A DNA stretch of 64,000 nucleotides from an uncultured Erwinia sp. (GCA_945290265.1 CALYQW010000002.1:62001-126000), one strand, 5' to 3'. Shown: positions 39,632 to 50,137, numbered from the stretch's first letter. A program made the numbers and translations. Notes: generated from the letters alone by a model not told the origin.

Positions 39632-39649
39632 AGCTTACAAGTGTAAGTT
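39632..39649 (+). promoter_or_regulatory. FabR operator of fabA
   Basis: AGCTTACAAGTGTAAGTT is a near-perfect 18-base palindrome of the FabR type (AGCxTACA-N2-TGTAxGCT). FabR represses fabA and fabB in response to the unsaturated-to-saturated fatty acyl balance. The site is 39 bases before the fabA start. Confidence 0.75.
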
Positions 39650-39687
39650 AACCTTTATGGTTCATTAAAATAAGGTGTATTTGAAAA

Positions 39688-40206
39688 ATGGTAGATAAAC
39701 GCGAATCCTATACCAAAGAAGATTTGATCGCTTCCGGCCGTGGTGAACTTTTCGGTGCCGAAGGTCCACAATTACCTGCGGCTAATATGCTGATGATGGA
39801 TCGTGTCATCAAAATGACCGAGGATGGCGGCAATTTCGGTAAAGGTTTCGTTGAAGCCGAACTGGATATCACTCCTGATTTGTGGTTCTTTGACTGCCAC
39901 TTTATTGGCGATCCGGTGATGCCAGGCTGCCTGGGTCTGGATGCGATGTGGCAACTGGTTGGCTTCTATCTGGGTTGGCTGGGAGCCGAAGGTAAAGGAC
40001 GCGCACTGGGCGTGGGTGAAGTGAAATTCACCGGTCAGGTACTGCCAACGGCGAAAAAGGTTTCTTACCGTATCCACTTTAAGCGCGTTATTAATCGCAA
40101 ACTGGTGATGGGCGTCGCGGATGGTGAAGTGCTGGTGGACGGTAAAGTGATTTATACTGCAACCGACCTGAAAGTGGGCCTGTTCAAAGACACCACGTCA
40201 TTTTGA
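39688..40206 (+). CDS. fabA: 3-hydroxydecanoyl-ACP dehydratase/isomerase
   Basis: FabA dehydrates 3-hydroxydecanoyl-ACP and isomerises the product to the cis-3 form, starting unsaturated fatty acid synthesis. The 172-residue enzyme has the E. coli length. The catalytic His is in [15 protein letters not shown] and the catalytic Asp in LGLDAMWQ. A FabR operator lies upstream and a terminator downstream. Confidence 0.96.
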   Translation: MVDKRESYTKEDLIASGRGELFGAEGPQLPAANMLMMDRVIKMTEDGGNFGKGFVEAELDITPDLWFFDCHFIGDPVMPGCLGLDAMWQLVGFYLGWLGAEGKGRALGVGEVKFTGQVLPTAKKVSYRIHFKRVINRKLVMGVADGEVLVDGKVIYTATDLKVGLFKDTTSF

Positions 40207-40219
40207 TTTCCAGCCTGAT

Positions 40220-40246
40220 AAACCTCCGCAATGCGGAGGTTTTTCT
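40220..40246. terminator. Terminator between convergent fabA and rmf
   Basis: AAACCTCCGC and GCGGAGGTTT pair around an AAT loop and are followed by TTCTTT. It lies between two convergent stop codons. Confidence 0.85.
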
Positions 40247-40257
40247 TTGAAAGTTGG

Positions 40258-40425
40258 CTACGCGGTAGCTGCCCTGTCCTCCATCGCCTGCCGCCAGCCT
40301 CCAAGCCAGTATGATCTTGCATTCAGCATTTGGTAAGGGCACATCTCTTTAGAACGACCAGTAATGCCTGCGTGATAGCCGCGTGAATGCGCACGATCGA
40401 GGCGATCTCGTTTCTGTCTTTTCAT
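40258..40425 (-). CDS. rmf: Ribosome modulation factor
   Basis: Rmf dimerises 70S ribosomes into inactive 100S particles in stationary phase. The 55-residue product (MKRQKRDRLDRAHSRGYHAG at the start) is unmistakable: it keeps the basic N-terminus and the SKEMCPYQ and YWLGGWRQAMEDR motifs of the E. coli protein of equal length. AAGGAA lies seven bases before the ATG at 40425. It lies after pqiC and is convergent with fabA, as in E. coli. Confidence 0.95.
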   Translation of the reverse strand: MKRQKRDRLDRAHSRGYHAGITGRSKEMCPYQMLNARSYWLGGWRQAMEDRAATA

Positions 40426-40560
40426 GCCGCGTTTCCTTCATAGGTCTGGTTGTAAGAAAATGTGATTAATAAATGTGCAATCACCACCCATTTCTACCTG
40501 CGGGCTTTCGCCAGGTCAATGCGCAAAATTCAGGCCAGTGTATTTTTTCTGTCTTAATTC

Positions 40561-40576
40561 TGCGATCCAGATCACG
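40561..40576 (-). promoter_or_regulatory. CRP-like site upstream of rmf
   Basis: TGCGATCCAGATCACG keeps the TGnGA-N6-TCAC core of CRP sites with one change in each half. It lies about 135 bases before the rmf start. E. coli rmf is activated by cAMP-CRP. The assignment is by pattern only. Confidence 0.4.
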
Positions 40577-40618
40577 GGATAAAATTACCCATAATGCGCC
40601 TATTTTGATGATTTAAAT

Positions 40619-40670
40619 AAAAAAAGCCTTTAATTATCGACAATCATGGATTTACCGACAATCAAAGGCT
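40619..40670 (-). terminator. Terminator after pqiC with internal repeats
   Basis: On the minus strand AGCCTTT (40670-40664) pairs with AAAGGCT (40631-40625) and is followed by a T-run. The loop holds two direct copies of CGACAATCA (40638-40646 and 40656-40664) 18 bases apart. Confidence 0.55.
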
Positions 40671-40692
40671 TAGCACAGTTGTAAATTTTTGT

Positions 40693-41253
40693 TTATTGCT
40701 GGTAATTAATCGCCTGCGCAATCTGTACCGCCACCTGTTGCCAGCCGGCTGCCAGATTTCTTACCAGAGCATCATAGCCATCTTCCTTTTGTGGCAGTGC
40801 CAGACTGAATGGCTGCTTAATCAGTTTGCCATCATGCTCGAATACCCATTCCCCGCTAACAATGGCATGACCATCGTAACGGCCATGGAATCCATTGATA
40901 GTCACGTTCAGCGTATCGTACTGCTGCCCCAGCGCCGATGATGAAACTAGCGCTCCCGGCAATGCCGTGCTCAGGTTAGTGACCAGGGTTTGCTGCAACT
41001 GTTGATCCAGCGGGCTGGCCCACAGGTTGCTGCTGGCGATAACATACTGCACATCATTTTTCTGCCAGGCGACACCGTTACCGGCCAGGAAATCAGGTAC
41101 CGCAACGTGTTCGACCCATACCGGGTGGCTAAAGGTGCGGCTGCTGACCGCCACTTTACTGTCCGCCACCGGCAACTGGTAGTAACGGGTATCAGGTGTG
41201 CTGCTACAGGCGCTGACCAGCAGCGCCAGCATCACAGGGAACCATTTCAACAT
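40693..41253 (-). CDS. pqiC: Intermembrane transport lipoprotein PqiC
   Basis: PqiC (YmbA) is the outer-membrane lipoprotein of the Pqi system, which spans the envelope and is thought to carry lipids between membranes. The 186-residue protein has a lipoprotein signal ending VSACSS with Cys at residue 16, and an ABC-type auxiliary lipoprotein domain (DTRYYQLP, VWVEHVAVPDFL). The start overlaps the pqiB stop by one base (TAATG). Confidence 0.92.
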   Translation of the reverse strand: MLKWFPVMLALLVSACSSTPDTRYYQLPVADSKVAVSSRTFSHPVWVEHVAVPDFLAGNGVAWQKNDVQYVIASSNLWASPLDQQLQQTLVTNLSTALPGALVSSSALGQQYDTLNVTINGFHGRYDGHAIVSGEWVFEHDGKLIKQPFSLALPQKEDGYDALVRNLAAGWQQVAVQIAQAINYQQ

Positions 41254-42899
41254 TATTTAGCCCTCTTTGGCTGTGGATCCTGACCGGGTTTGGCTTCAAA
41301 CACCAGCGCGTTACTTTTACTGTTGAGCGTTTTTAATACCGGTTGCAGTTCACGCAGCACCTGATCCAAACGCTGCATGTCTCCCAGCATTTTGTTATAC
41401 GCCGGCGAACCCGGCTGGAAGCCCTTCATGCTGCGGTTCAGTTCACGTAATGTTTTCTGCATATCCGACGGCAGGTCCTGCATCGACTGGCTGGAGGTTA
41501 TCTGGTTGAGATTATCCAGGGTTTTCTGCAGTTCACGCAGCGTGCGCTGGCTCTCTTTCAGCGTACCGGTGGCTTCGTTGATCATTGGATTCAACGGCAG
41601 GTTGTTGATCTTATCCAGCGACTCCATCAGCTTCTGTTGGATCTGCGATAATCCACCACTAACCGACGGTATCACGCTGTAACCTTCAACCTGCTCAGGC
41701 CCGGTGATCGGTGTTGCTTTAGTGTAGAAGTCCAGATCCACATACAGTGCTCCGGTCAGCAGATTGCCCGACTTCAGCGAGGCTCTGAGACCACTTTTGA
41801 AGCTGTCTTTCAGATGTTTTTCAAAGTTAAAGCCTTTGCCCATCTGCGCACGGAAGCGATCAGGTTCAATGCGGATCAGCACCGGAATACGGTAATCATT
41901 GTTAAGGCGCTGCATCACGCCCGGCATTGAGAAGGGTACTGCTGCCACTGTCCCCATACGGATACCGCGGAACTCAACCGGAGCCCCCACCTGCAGGCCA
42001 CGAATTGAGTCGTTGAAGAAGGCCAGGTAGTCTTTGTGCTCGGTATATAACGAATCCTGAATACTGCGCTGATCGGTAAACAGGCGATACTCGGCATTAT
42101 TGGCGGAAAACTCCCCTGCTTCCCAGCCTGCAGGCACATCGAAACTGACCCCACCACTGAACAGCGTGGTCAGTGAACCCATTTCCACCCGCATCCCGGA
42201 TGCCGACATATCCACCGCGATACCGCTGTCTTTCCAGAAGCGCACGTTGGTGGTAACCAGACGATCGTAAGGGGCGGAGATAAACAGCTGATAGGTCATC
42301 ATGCGCTTATCGGCATCGAATGCGCTGCTCTCAACCGAGCCCACGCGATAGCCGCGAAACAGAACCGGATCGCCCGGATTAAGCTGCCCGGCTTTATCGC
42401 TGTCCAGGGTCAGACGAATACCTTTCGCATCCAGCGGTGCCAGCGGCGGGCTGTCCAGTAAGTTATACTGTGAAGCCACAGTGCCACTGGTGCCAGGCTG
42501 CAGTTCAATATACGCCCCGGAAAGCAGCGTGCCCAGGCCGGTCACACCTTCGCGACCAATCGCTGGCTTGACCACCCAGAAGGCGCTGTCTTTTTTCAGC
42601 AGTTTTTCCATCCCGGTATTCAGGCGGGCTTTGATTTCCACATGGTGTAAATCATCGGTCAGCGTGGTGCTTTCCACCACGCCAACATCCACACTGCGAC
42701 TTTTAATTTTGGTTTTACCGCCTTCAATACCTTCGGCATTGGTGGTAATCAGCGTTACCTCCGGCCCCTGATGGCTGAAATGATAAAACAGGATCCATGC
42801 CCCAATCAGCACGGTGACAATGGGAATGATCCATACTGGCGACCAGCGTTTGATCTGTTCGACGCGCGCAGTGCCCTGGTTAGTGTCCGTCACGTTCAT
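41253..42899 (-). CDS. pqiB: Intermembrane transport protein PqiB
   Basis: PqiB is an inner-membrane-anchored MCE protein that forms a long periplasmic channel. The 548-residue product has one N-terminal span (WIIPIVTVLIGAWILFY), three MCE domains beginning near residues 45, 160 and 285, and a C-terminal helical coiled-coil needle. It overlaps the end of pqiA. With the ATG at 42899 the GAGGAG ribosome-binding site is only one base away, whereas a GTG at 42893 would have seven-base spacing, so translation may really start there. Confidence 0.92.
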   Translation of the reverse strand: MNVTDTNQGTARVEQIKRWSPVWIIPIVTVLIGAWILFYHFSHQGPEVTLITTNAEGIEGGKTKIKSRSVDVGVVESTTLTDDLHHVEIKARLNTGMEKLLKKDSAFWVVKPAIGREGVTGLGTLLSGAYIELQPGTSGTVASQYNLLDSPPLAPLDAKGIRLTLDSDKAGQLNPGDPVLFRGYRVGSVESSAFDADKRMMTYQLFISAPYDRLVTTNVRFWKDSGIAVDMSASGMRVEMGSLTTLFSGGVSFDVPAGWEAGEFSANNAEYRLFTDQRSIQDSLYTEHKDYLAFFNDSIRGLQVGAPVEFRGIRMGTVAAVPFSMPGVMQRLNNDYRIPVLIRIEPDRFRAQMGKGFNFEKHLKDSFKSGLRASLKSGNLLTGALYVDLDFYTKATPITGPEQVEGYSVIPSVSGGLSQIQQKLMESLDKINNLPLNPMINEATGTLKESQRTLRELQKTLDNLNQITSSQSMQDLPSDMQKTLRELNRSMKGFQPGSPAYNKMLGDMQRLDQVLRELQPVLKTLNSKSNALVFEAKPGQDPQPKRAK

Positions 42900-44154
42900 A
42901 CTCCTCTGTGCTCTTTTCTTCTTTTTTATCCCAGGAAAGACGGGGATCAAACATGATTGCCGCAAACATCGTCAGAATAACCACCAGCGCAAACAGCACC
43001 GCGCCAACAGCAGGATAAATATTCATCAGCTGTCCCATTCTTACCAGTGCTGACAGCACGGCAATCACGAATACATCAATCATTGACCAGCGTCCGACAA
43101 ACTCCACAACTTCATAAATCGTATGCATCCGTTCACCGTCGCGTGGTTTACCGTTCGTTTTTTTGGCATCCCAGCACAGCCAGCCAATCGCCAGCATTTT
43201 CAAAGAAGGCACCATAACACTGGCAATAAAGATCACCAGTGCTACCGGATAAGATCCCTCCCCCCACAGCAGTACCACCCCGGCCATAATGGTGGAGGTA
43301 ATTTTATTACCCAACGCTTCGGTCACCATAATCGGCAGCAGATTCGCCGGAATATAGAGCAGCAGCGAGGTGATCAGCAGCGCCATTGTCCACTGCAAAC
43401 TGTTACGCCGCCGGGCATGGCCGCGACTGTGGCAGCGCGGGCACTGCAACTGATCACTTGCCAGCACCGCCGTGCAGCAGGCGCAGGAGCGCAGGCCCTG
43501 ACGCAGACCGCTAGTGGCAGCTATCGGTTGTGCCGGCAAATCAGGCAGCGGTGCGACCTTCTGCCACAGCATGCGGCGATCGGTACACTGAAACGCGCGC
43601 AGTTGCAGCACGCAAAACAGGCACCAGGGAATAAAGCTGGTGCCGATGCCAATATCGCCGTAAGCCATCAGCTTTACAAAACTCACCAGTACCCCGGCGA
43701 GGAAGATCTCCGCCATGCCCCAGCTTTTCAGCTGAAACAGGATTTTAGTCAGCGCGCGTTTTAATCCACCTGGCAGCGGCACCCCATTGACCAGCAACAC
43801 AATGGTCAGCATACAAAAGGCGGGCACCCCCTGGACAAACAGCAGAAACAGGCTGGCCAGACTGCTGTAATCCTCATCGACCATTATCTGCGGAATTCGC
43901 ATCAAATTAATTTCACTGCTGAACCCGGCCACCTTCATATTGATAAAGGGAAACAGGTTCGCCAGCACCAGCATAAAGAGCGCGGCCAGCGCATAACCGG
44001 TTGAGCGCTTGCGCGGCTCACTCCAGTTAGTCTGCAGGGTGGTATGACAGCGCGGGCAGGCCGCTTTGCTGCCCGGCTGGATATCCGGAATTTGAAGCAT
44101 CAGGTCACACTGTGGACAAAGCATCCATTGATGTGCAAAGCGCGACGAACACAT
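42880..44154 (-). CDS. pqiA: Intermembrane transport protein PqiA
   Basis: PqiA is the polytopic inner-membrane partner of PqiB and PqiC; in E. coli the locus responds to paraquat through SoxRS and to stationary phase. The 424-residue protein has two PqiA domains, each starting with a zinc-ribbon-like Cys cluster (CPQC...CPRC near residues 14-36 and CACC...CPRC near residues 218-240) followed by four membrane segments. It lies 16 bases after uup. Confidence 0.93.
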   Translation of the reverse strand: MCSSRFAHQWMLCPQCDLMLQIPDIQPGSKAACPRCHTTLQTNWSEPRKRSTGYALAALFMLVLANLFPFINMKVAGFSSEINLMRIPQIMVDEDYSSLASLFLLFVQGVPAFCMLTIVLLVNGVPLPGGLKRALTKILFQLKSWGMAEIFLAGVLVSFVKLMAYGDIGIGTSFIPWCLFCVLQLRAFQCTDRRMLWQKVAPLPDLPAQPIAATSGLRQGLRSCACCTAVLASDQLQCPRCHSRGHARRRNSLQWTMALLITSLLLYIPANLLPIMVTEALGNKITSTIMAGVVLLWGEGSYPVALVIFIASVMVPSLKMLAIGWLCWDAKKTNGKPRDGERMHTIYEVVEFVGRWSMIDVFVIAVLSALVRMGQLMNIYPAVGAVLFALVVILTMFAAIMFDPRLSWDKKEEKSTEEYERDGH

Positions 44155-44170
44155 AGCCTATCCTCTGTAC

Positions 44171-46084
44171 TCAGGCATCATTACGTAATGATTCCAGATA
44201 TTCCCATCGTTCAAATGCCTGCTCCAGCGCCTGTTCCGCTGTCGCCAGGGCATCCAGCACCGGTTGCGTCACTTCATGAGGCTGGTTAAAGAAGTTGCTG
44301 TCTGCCACTTCAGCCTGACGAGCCTGCAGCTGCGCTTCCAGTTCTTCCATTTTCTGTGGCAGTTGTTCCAGTTCGCGCTGCAAATTATAACTCAGTTTGG
44401 CAGCTGGCTTTTTCACCGCCTCACTTTTCGTATTTTCGTTGCGCGGCTCAGCATCACGCGGCTTCGCGACGCTGCGCGTCTGTTGCCAGGCGGCACGCTG
44501 GAGCTGTGCATCATGGTAGCCGCCAACAAATGCGCCAATATTGCCGTTGCCGTCGAAGATCCAGCATTCGGTCACGGTGTTGTCGACAAACTGACGATCG
44601 TGGCTGACCAGCAGTACCGTACCCTGATAGCCATCAATCAGCTCTTCCAGCAGTTCCAGGGTTTCCACATCCAGATCGTTGGTCGGTTCATCGAGGATCA
44701 ACAGGTTACTGGGTTTAAGAAACAGACGTGCCAGCAGCAGGCGGTTACGCTCTCCCCCTGACAGCGCGCGTACCGGCGTCATCGCGCGTTTCGGGTGAAA
44801 CAGGAAGTCCTGCAGATAGCCCAGTACGTGACGCGGCTTGCCGTTAACCATCACTTCCTGTTTGCCTTCCGCCAGGTTATCCATCACCGTGCGATCGGGA
44901 TCCAGCTCGGCGCGGTGCTGATCAAAATAGGCCACTTCCAGCTTGGTGCCGACATGTACCCGCCCGCTGTCCGCTTTCAGCTGCCCCAGCATCAGCCGCA
45001 GCAGCGTGGTTTTACCGCAGCCGTTGGCACCAATCAGCGCGATTTTATCGCCACGCTGCACCTGGCGGCTAAAGTCTTTCACCAGCTGGCGGCCGCCAAC
45101 GGCGTAGTTAACGTCTTCCAATTCAAAGACAATTTTGCCGGAGCGGCTGGCTTCTTCGACCTGCATATTGGCCTTGCCCATCACCTCACGGCGTTCTGAG
45201 CGCTCGCGGCGCAGTGCTTTCAGGGCGCGCACCCGGCCTTCATTACGGGTACGACGGGCCTTAATGCCCTGGCGGATCCACACTTCTTCCTGCGCCAGCT
45301 TGCGATCAAACTCGGCATTCTGCATTTCTTCCACCCGCAGCGCTTCTTCCTTCGCCAGCAGATACTGATCGTAATCGCCCGGCCAGGACACCAGCTGCCC
45401 GCGATCGAGGTCGACGATGCGCGTGGCCATATTGCGAATAAATGAACGGTCATGGGAGATAAAGATAATGCTGCCCTGGAAGGTTTTCAGGAACGTTTCC
45501 AGCCAGTCAATGGTTTCAATATCCAGGTGGTTGGTTGGCTCATCCAGCATCAGCACGCGCGGATTACTGACCAGCGCCCGCCCCAGTGCCGCCTTACGCA
45601 GCCAGCCGCCGGACAGCGAGGAAAGTTCCACATCCGCATCCAGGCCAATCTGCTTCAGCACATCATGGATGCGGCTTTCCAGCTGCCACAGATTCTGATG
45701 ATCGAGGATGGTTTGCAGCCGCGCCATCTCATTGAGGTTTTTCTCACTGGGATCGTCCATCACCTTATGGGAGATGGCGTGATAGGCTTTCAGATGCTCC
45801 GCCTGCTCCTCTACCCCTTCTGCCACAAAGTCATACACCGACCCCTGCACGTTACGCGGCGGATCCTGCTGCAGGCGCGCAACAATCAAATCCTGCTGAT
45901 AAATAATCCGGCCGTCATCGAGCGGCTGCTCGCGGTTAATAATTTTCATAAGGGTGGATTTACCCGCCCCGTTGCGCCCGACCAGACAGACGCGCTCATT
46001 CTCTTCAATATGCAGTTCGGTGTTATCCAGTAACGGTGCATCGCTGAATGAAAGATAAGCGCCATGAATACTGATTAATGACAT
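44171..46084 (-). CDS. uup: ABC-F ATPase Uup
   Basis: Uup is a soluble ABC-F protein acting on ribosomes; E. coli uup mutants show raised precise excision of transposons. The 637-residue product has two ATP-binding domains, each with Walker A (GRNGAGKSTL; GANGCGKTTL), signature (LSGGWLRK; LSGGERNR) and Walker B (MLDEPTNHLD; ILDEPTNDLD). A C-terminal coiled coil of about 80 residues, which binds DNA in E. coli Uup, follows. It is six bases after rlmL. Confidence 0.94.
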   Translation of the reverse strand: MSLISIHGAYLSFSDAPLLDNTELHIEENERVCLVGRNGAGKSTLMKIINREQPLDDGRIIYQQDLIVARLQQDPPRNVQGSVYDFVAEGVEEQAEHLKAYHAISHKVMDDPSEKNLNEMARLQTILDHQNLWQLESRIHDVLKQIGLDADVELSSLSGGWLRKAALGRALVSNPRVLMLDEPTNHLDIETIDWLETFLKTFQGSIIFISHDRSFIRNMATRIVDLDRGQLVSWPGDYDQYLLAKEEALRVEEMQNAEFDRKLAQEEVWIRQGIKARRTRNEGRVRALKALRRERSERREVMGKANMQVEEASRSGKIVFELEDVNYAVGGRQLVKDFSRQVQRGDKIALIGANGCGKTTLLRLMLGQLKADSGRVHVGTKLEVAYFDQHRAELDPDRTVMDNLAEGKQEVMVNGKPRHVLGYLQDFLFHPKRAMTPVRALSGGERNRLLLARLFLKPSNLLILDEPTNDLDVETLELLEELIDGYQGTVLLVSHDRQFVDNTVTECWIFDGNGNIGAFVGGYHDAQLQRAAWQQTRSVAKPRDAEPRNENTKSEAVKKPAAKLSYNLQRELEQLPQKMEELEAQLQARQAEVADSNFFNQPHEVTQPVLDALATAEQALEQAFERWEYLESLRNDA

Positions 46085-46090
46085 AAAACG

Positions 46091-48208
46091 TTATTCCTTA
46101 CCGGCGTGCGTCAGCAGCCAGCAGTTATGTATGTGACGGTTACGGGCAAAATCCTGTGACTGCGTGCGTTCGGTGATCTCTCTGGCATCCAGACCCAGCG
46201 CGGCGACGCCGGCGCAGTCCATTTTAAAACCCCGCTTATTATTGGAAAACATAATGGTGCCGCCCGGACCCAGCAGGCGCTGCAGATCCTTAATCAGATG
46301 CAGATGGTCACGCTGAACGTCAAAGCTGTCTTCCATTCTTTTCGAGTTGGAGAAGGTCGGTGGATCGATAAAGATTAGATCAAACTGCTCCTGCGCATCG
46401 CGCAGCCAGCCCAGACAGTCGGCCTGCATCAGGCGATGCTGATGACCAGTCAGGTTATTCAGCCGCATATTACGCTCTGCCCATTCCAGGTAGGTGCGCG
46501 ACATATCAATGGTGGTGGTGCTACGCGCCCCCCCGAGACCGGCATGTACCGTCGCACTGCCGGTATAAGCAAACAGATTAAGGAAATCTTTGCCTTTACT
46601 CATTTGGCCCAGCATCTGGCGTGCAATGCGATGATCAAGGAACAAACCGGTATCCAGATAATCGGTCAGATTGACCCACAGGCGGGCATTAAATTCGCTC
46701 ACTTCGATAAAATCGCCTTTCTCACCCAGCTTCTGGTACTGATTTTTCCCTTTTTGCTTTTCACGGGTTTTCAGCACCAGCTTACTGGCAGGCAGATCCA
46801 TCACGCTCAGGGTGGCGGCAATCACATCAAACAGACGCTGACGGGCTTTGGCCGGATCAATGGTTTTTGGCGCGGCATATTCCTGAATCACCACCCAGTC
46901 ACCGTAGCGGTCGACCGCCACGTTATAGTCAGGCAGGTCGGCATCATAAACGCGGTAGCACTCAATGCCCTGCTGCTGCGCCCACTTATCCATTTTTTTC
47001 TGATTTTTGCGCAGCCGGTTAGCGTAATCATCGGCCAGTTGGGTAACCGGGCTGCCTGCCGGATTATCTGCCAGCTGATAATTCTTCTGTACGCAGTCCA
47101 GCGGGCCATTTTTCGCTTTAAACTGGCGATCGGCACGCAGCTGCAGGCAGCTCAGCAGATCGGGAGAGGCGCTGAACAGCGAGAGCTGCCAGCCACCAAA
47201 CTGGCTTTTCATAATCCGCCCCAGCTGGCTGTGCAGCGCAATCAGCGCCGGTTCACTGTCAAGGCGTTCACCGTAAGGCGGGTTACTCAACACGCAGCCT
47301 GCCGGCCCCTGCGGCAGCGGATTAGTCAGCTTCAGCACATCCTGCACGTTAAAGCTGGTGACCCCCGCCAGCCCGGCGCGGCGGGCATTAATACGCGCGA
47401 TCTCAATCACCCGCTTATCGCTGTCATAGCCATGAAAATACGATCCGGTGCTGGCCAGCCCTTTGCGCGCCCGCTCCTGCGCAGCAGCGGTCACTTCCGC
47501 CCACAGTTCAGGATCAAATTTATTCCAGGCGCTGAACCCCCAGTGATGGCGGTGTAAGCCTGGCGCACGATCGCCGGCGATCATCGCCGCTTCAATCAGC
47601 AGCGTGCCGGAACCGCACATCGGATCGACCATCGGGGTACCCGGCTGCCAACCGGAGCGCATCACGATAGCCGCCGCCAGCGTCTCTTTTAACGGCGCGG
47701 CCCCGGTCTGCTGACGATAGCCGCGCTGATGCAGGCCATCACCGCTGAGATCGAGGGCAATACTGGCCTGCTCTTTATTCAGCCAGACGTTGATGCGAAT
47801 ATCCGGTTGCTCACGATCCACGTCCGGGCGCGCGAGGTTTTTGCGGGTAAAGCTGTCAACAATCGCATCCTTCACTTTCAGCGCCCCGTACTGGCTGTTA
47901 CGGATCACCTCATTCAGCCCGCTGAAATGCACCGCAAAGGTTTTGTCGCTGCCAAAAATTGACGGCCAGTCCACCGCCTGCCCCCCCAGGTACAGATCGA
48001 GATCGCTGTAGACATTACACTCGGTTAACGGCAGCAAAATACGCGAAGCCAGTCGGCTCCACATCAGACTTTGGTACATCAGACGATCGTCGCCCTGATA
48101 ATGCACGCCGCCCTGGACTACCTGACAGCTTTCAGCGCCCAGCGCTTCCAGCTCAGTTTTTAACAGCTCTTCGAGCCCACGCGCCGTACTGGCAAACAGA
48201 GAATTCAT
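46091..48208 (-). CDS. rlmL: Bifunctional 23S rRNA methyltransferase RlmKL
   Basis: RlmKL methylates 23S rRNA at G2445 (m2G, N-terminal half) and G2069 (m7G, C-terminal half). The 705-residue protein contains a THUMP domain (residues about 45-155), the first methyltransferase with [14 protein letters not shown] and SNPPYGERL, and the second with [14 protein letters not shown] and [14 protein letters not shown] chose the ATG at 48208 because it matches the E. coli start [16 protein letters not shown]; the frame is open to 48265. Confidence 0.93.
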   Translation of the reverse strand: MNSLFASTARGLEELLKTELEALGAESCQVVQGGVHYQGDDRLMYQSLMWSRLASRILLPLTECNVYSDLDLYLGGQAVDWPSIFGSDKTFAVHFSGLNEVIRNSQYGALKVKDAIVDSFTRKNLARPDVDREQPDIRINVWLNKEQASIALDLSGDGLHQRGYRQQTGAAPLKETLAAAIVMRSGWQPGTPMVDPMCGSGTLLIEAAMIAGDRAPGLHRHHWGFSAWNKFDPELWAEVTAAAQERARKGLASTGSYFHGYDSDKRVIEIARINARRAGLAGVTSFNVQDVLKLTNPLPQGPAGCVLSNPPYGERLDSEPALIALHSQLGRIMKSQFGGWQLSLFSASPDLLSCLQLRADRQFKAKNGPLDCVQKNYQLADNPAGSPVTQLADDYANRLRKNQKKMDKWAQQQGIECYRVYDADLPDYNVAVDRYGDWVVIQEYAAPKTIDPAKARQRLFDVIAATLSVMDLPASKLVLKTREKQKGKNQYQKLGEKGDFIEVSEFNARLWVNLTDYLDTGLFLDHRIARQMLGQMSKGKDFLNLFAYTGSATVHAGLGGARSTTTIDMSRTYLEWAERNMRLNNLTGHQHRLMQADCLGWLRDAQEQFDLIFIDPPTFSNSKRMEDSFDVQRDHLHLIKDLQRLLGPGGTIMFSNNKRGFKMDCAGVAALGLDAREITERTQSQDFARNRHIHNCWLLTHAGKE

Positions 48209-48402
48209 AGCGTCACTTATCGTCATTACAAAATTGCTGCGTATTATAGCTAATCGCGGTGGCAAAACATAAGGTTCGCATGTTTTACTGTAAAAAGGCG
48301 CAGGGAGAGGAGCGGAATCGTGCGTTTACCGGGGAAACTGAGAGGAATTATTGCTGATAGTGCCAACCAGCGGGATGCCGGAGTGGCTGTTACGGCAACA
48401 GT

Positions 48403-48945
48403 CTATCCGGCACAGGCCCAGGTAAGCCGATCGGCATTTTCCAGTGGACGCAGGCGGTCAAACATAATTTTGATAGCATCACCCAGCTGCATTTCTTTAT
48501 TGCCAATCATCATTTGCGGCTGAGCCAGCAGACAGAGTGCAGCATTGTCTCCGGCTTCCACCACCAGCATAGTTGCCGGTTCGCCGCTTTCACTGACCGC
48601 GACCGTCACCAGCGTGCCGTCCGCAGGACGCCACTGCTGGTAATGAGCCGAAAAATACCAGCTTTTAGGCATCAGTGGCTTGAGAAAACGTACCGCGACC
48701 AGTGCATTTAACACCAGTTCAGCATGCTTATCGGCGGCCAGGCCGGCAGGTCGGCACTGTTCTTCAAAATTAAAAAACAGCGCGGCATCATCAACGCTGA
48801 ATTCAGAGGCCTCAAAGGCATCCGGGCTGAGCATTTTTCTTGCGAAGCGCGAGCGGAACAGCGTACCGTCAGCAAGATCCAGCATCATCCTGTCCTGCTC
48901 AGGGTCGAAAAACCATCGCCAGTTATCGCCAGGTTTGATTGTCAT
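48403..48945 (-). CDS. zapC: Cell division protein ZapC
   Basis: ZapC binds FtsZ and promotes bundling of its filaments at the Z-ring. The 180-residue product equals the E. coli length and keeps [31 protein letters not shown] and [15 protein letters not shown] ([11 protein letters not shown]) segments. It lies between pyrD and rlmL on the same strand. The ycbX gene that separates zapC from rlmL in E. coli is missing. Confidence 0.92.
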   Translation of the reverse strand: MTIKPGDNWRWFFDPEQDRMMLDLADGTLFRSRFARKMLSPDAFEASEFSVDDAALFFNFEEQCRPAGLAADKHAELVLNALVAVRFLKPLMPKSWYFSAHYQQWRPADGTLVTVAVSESGEPATMLVVEAGDNAALCLLAQPQMMIGNKEMQLGDAIKIMFDRLRPLENADRLTWACAG

Positions 48946-49126
48946 GGTGGATTTTGTCCTTCTCGTCGGTAACGAATATCATACGAATTTAAGCTTGTCC
49001 GTCGCGCAGCGTTATTCGGAAAAAACTGCGGTATTAAAATATCTTCTCTCCGGAAGAAGTTGGCTTAAAATATAGACCAGGCTTTATCATAAATAAAGCC
49101 CTGTCGGATATTAAGCCAGAATTTTC

Positions 49127-50137
49127 CTATAAATGCGTAACAATTTGTTTAATTAATCCTGGCCCCTGGTAAATAAAGCCGGAATATATTTGGATCAGTG
49201 ATGCCCCCGCCGCCATTTTTTCCCTGGCAGCCACCAGAGAATCAATTCCGCCCACACCAATAATCGGTATCCGCCCCTTCAGTTCCTGTGCCAGCTGACG
49301 CACGATTTCCGTGCTGCGCAGTTGTACCGGTCGGCCACTTAATCCCCCGGCTTCATCGGAATGTGCCAGTCCGTTAATTAACGATCGATCGAGAGTGGTA
49401 TTGGTGGCAATAACCCCATCAATCTGGTGTCGAATTAAACTGTCAGCCACCTGAATCAATTCTTCTGCAAAAAGATCCGGCGCGATCTTTACCGTCACGG
49501 GGACATATTTCTGGTGGATCTGCTGTAACTCACCCTGGCGAATTTTGATCGCGCTCAACAAATCATCCAGGGCTTCACCATATTGCAGGGAGCGTAAACC
49601 AGGGGTGTTGGGCGAAGATATATTGATGGTGATATAGCCGGCGTAAGGATAAACCTTATCCATGCAAATCAAATAATCGTCTTTACCCTGCTCAACCGGG
49701 GTATCTTTATTTTTGCCGATATTGATGCCGAGGATGCCGTCAAAGCGGGCTTTTATGACGTTCTCCACCAGGCGATCAACCCCGTGGTTATTGAAGCCCA
49801 TACGGTTGATAATCCCCTGCGCTTCCGGGATGCGGAACATGCGTGGCTTGTCGTTACCCGCCTGGGCACGCGGCGTGACCGTACCAATTTCCACAAAACC
49901 AAAACCCATTGCGCCAAAGGCGTCAATACATTCACCGTTCTTATCCAGCCCGGCTGCCAGGCCTAGCGGGTTTTTAAAGGTTAGCCCCATACAGTTTACC
50001 GGTTTAAACGGCAGTGACTGACGAATAACTCCTTTCAGGGGAGAACCGGAAAGACGTGACAGTTGCTGTAGCGTCAGTTCATGTGCACGTTCAGCGTCGA
50101 GCTGAAACAGTGCTTTACGTACAAGGGAATACAACAT
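49127..50137 (-). CDS. pyrD: Dihydroorotate dehydrogenase (quinone)
   Basis: PyrD is the class 2, membrane-associated enzyme that oxidises dihydroorotate to orotate with quinone as acceptor, the fourth step of pyrimidine synthesis. The 336-residue product has the E. coli length. The N-terminal amphipathic helices ([17 protein letters not shown]) form the quinone site. [11 protein letters not shown] carries the catalytic Ser, and VGGIDS and [10 protein letters not shown] bind FMN phosphate. It is divergent from the ssu operon. Confidence 0.95.
   Translation of the reverse strand: MLYSLVRKALFQLDAERAHELTLQQLSRLSGSPLKGVIRQSLPFKPVNCMGLTFKNPLGLAAGLDKNGECIDAFGAMGFGFVEIGTVTPRAQAGNDKPRMFRIPEAQGIINRMGFNNHGVDRLVENVIKARFDGILGINIGKNKDTPVEQGKDDYLICMDKVYPYAGYITINISSPNTPGLRSLQYGEALDDLLSAIKIRQGELQQIHQKYVPVTVKIAPDLFAEELIQVADSLIRHQIDGVIATNTTLDRSLINGLAHSDEAGGLSGRPVQLRSTEIVRQLAQELKGRIPIIGVGGIDSLVAAREKMAAGASLIQIYSGFIYQGPGLIKQIVTHL

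Noticed and set aside
46436..47557. A 373-codon open frame antisense to rlmL
   Set aside because: It lies wholly within rlmL, which has clear catalytic motifs. Composition is that of a shadow frame.
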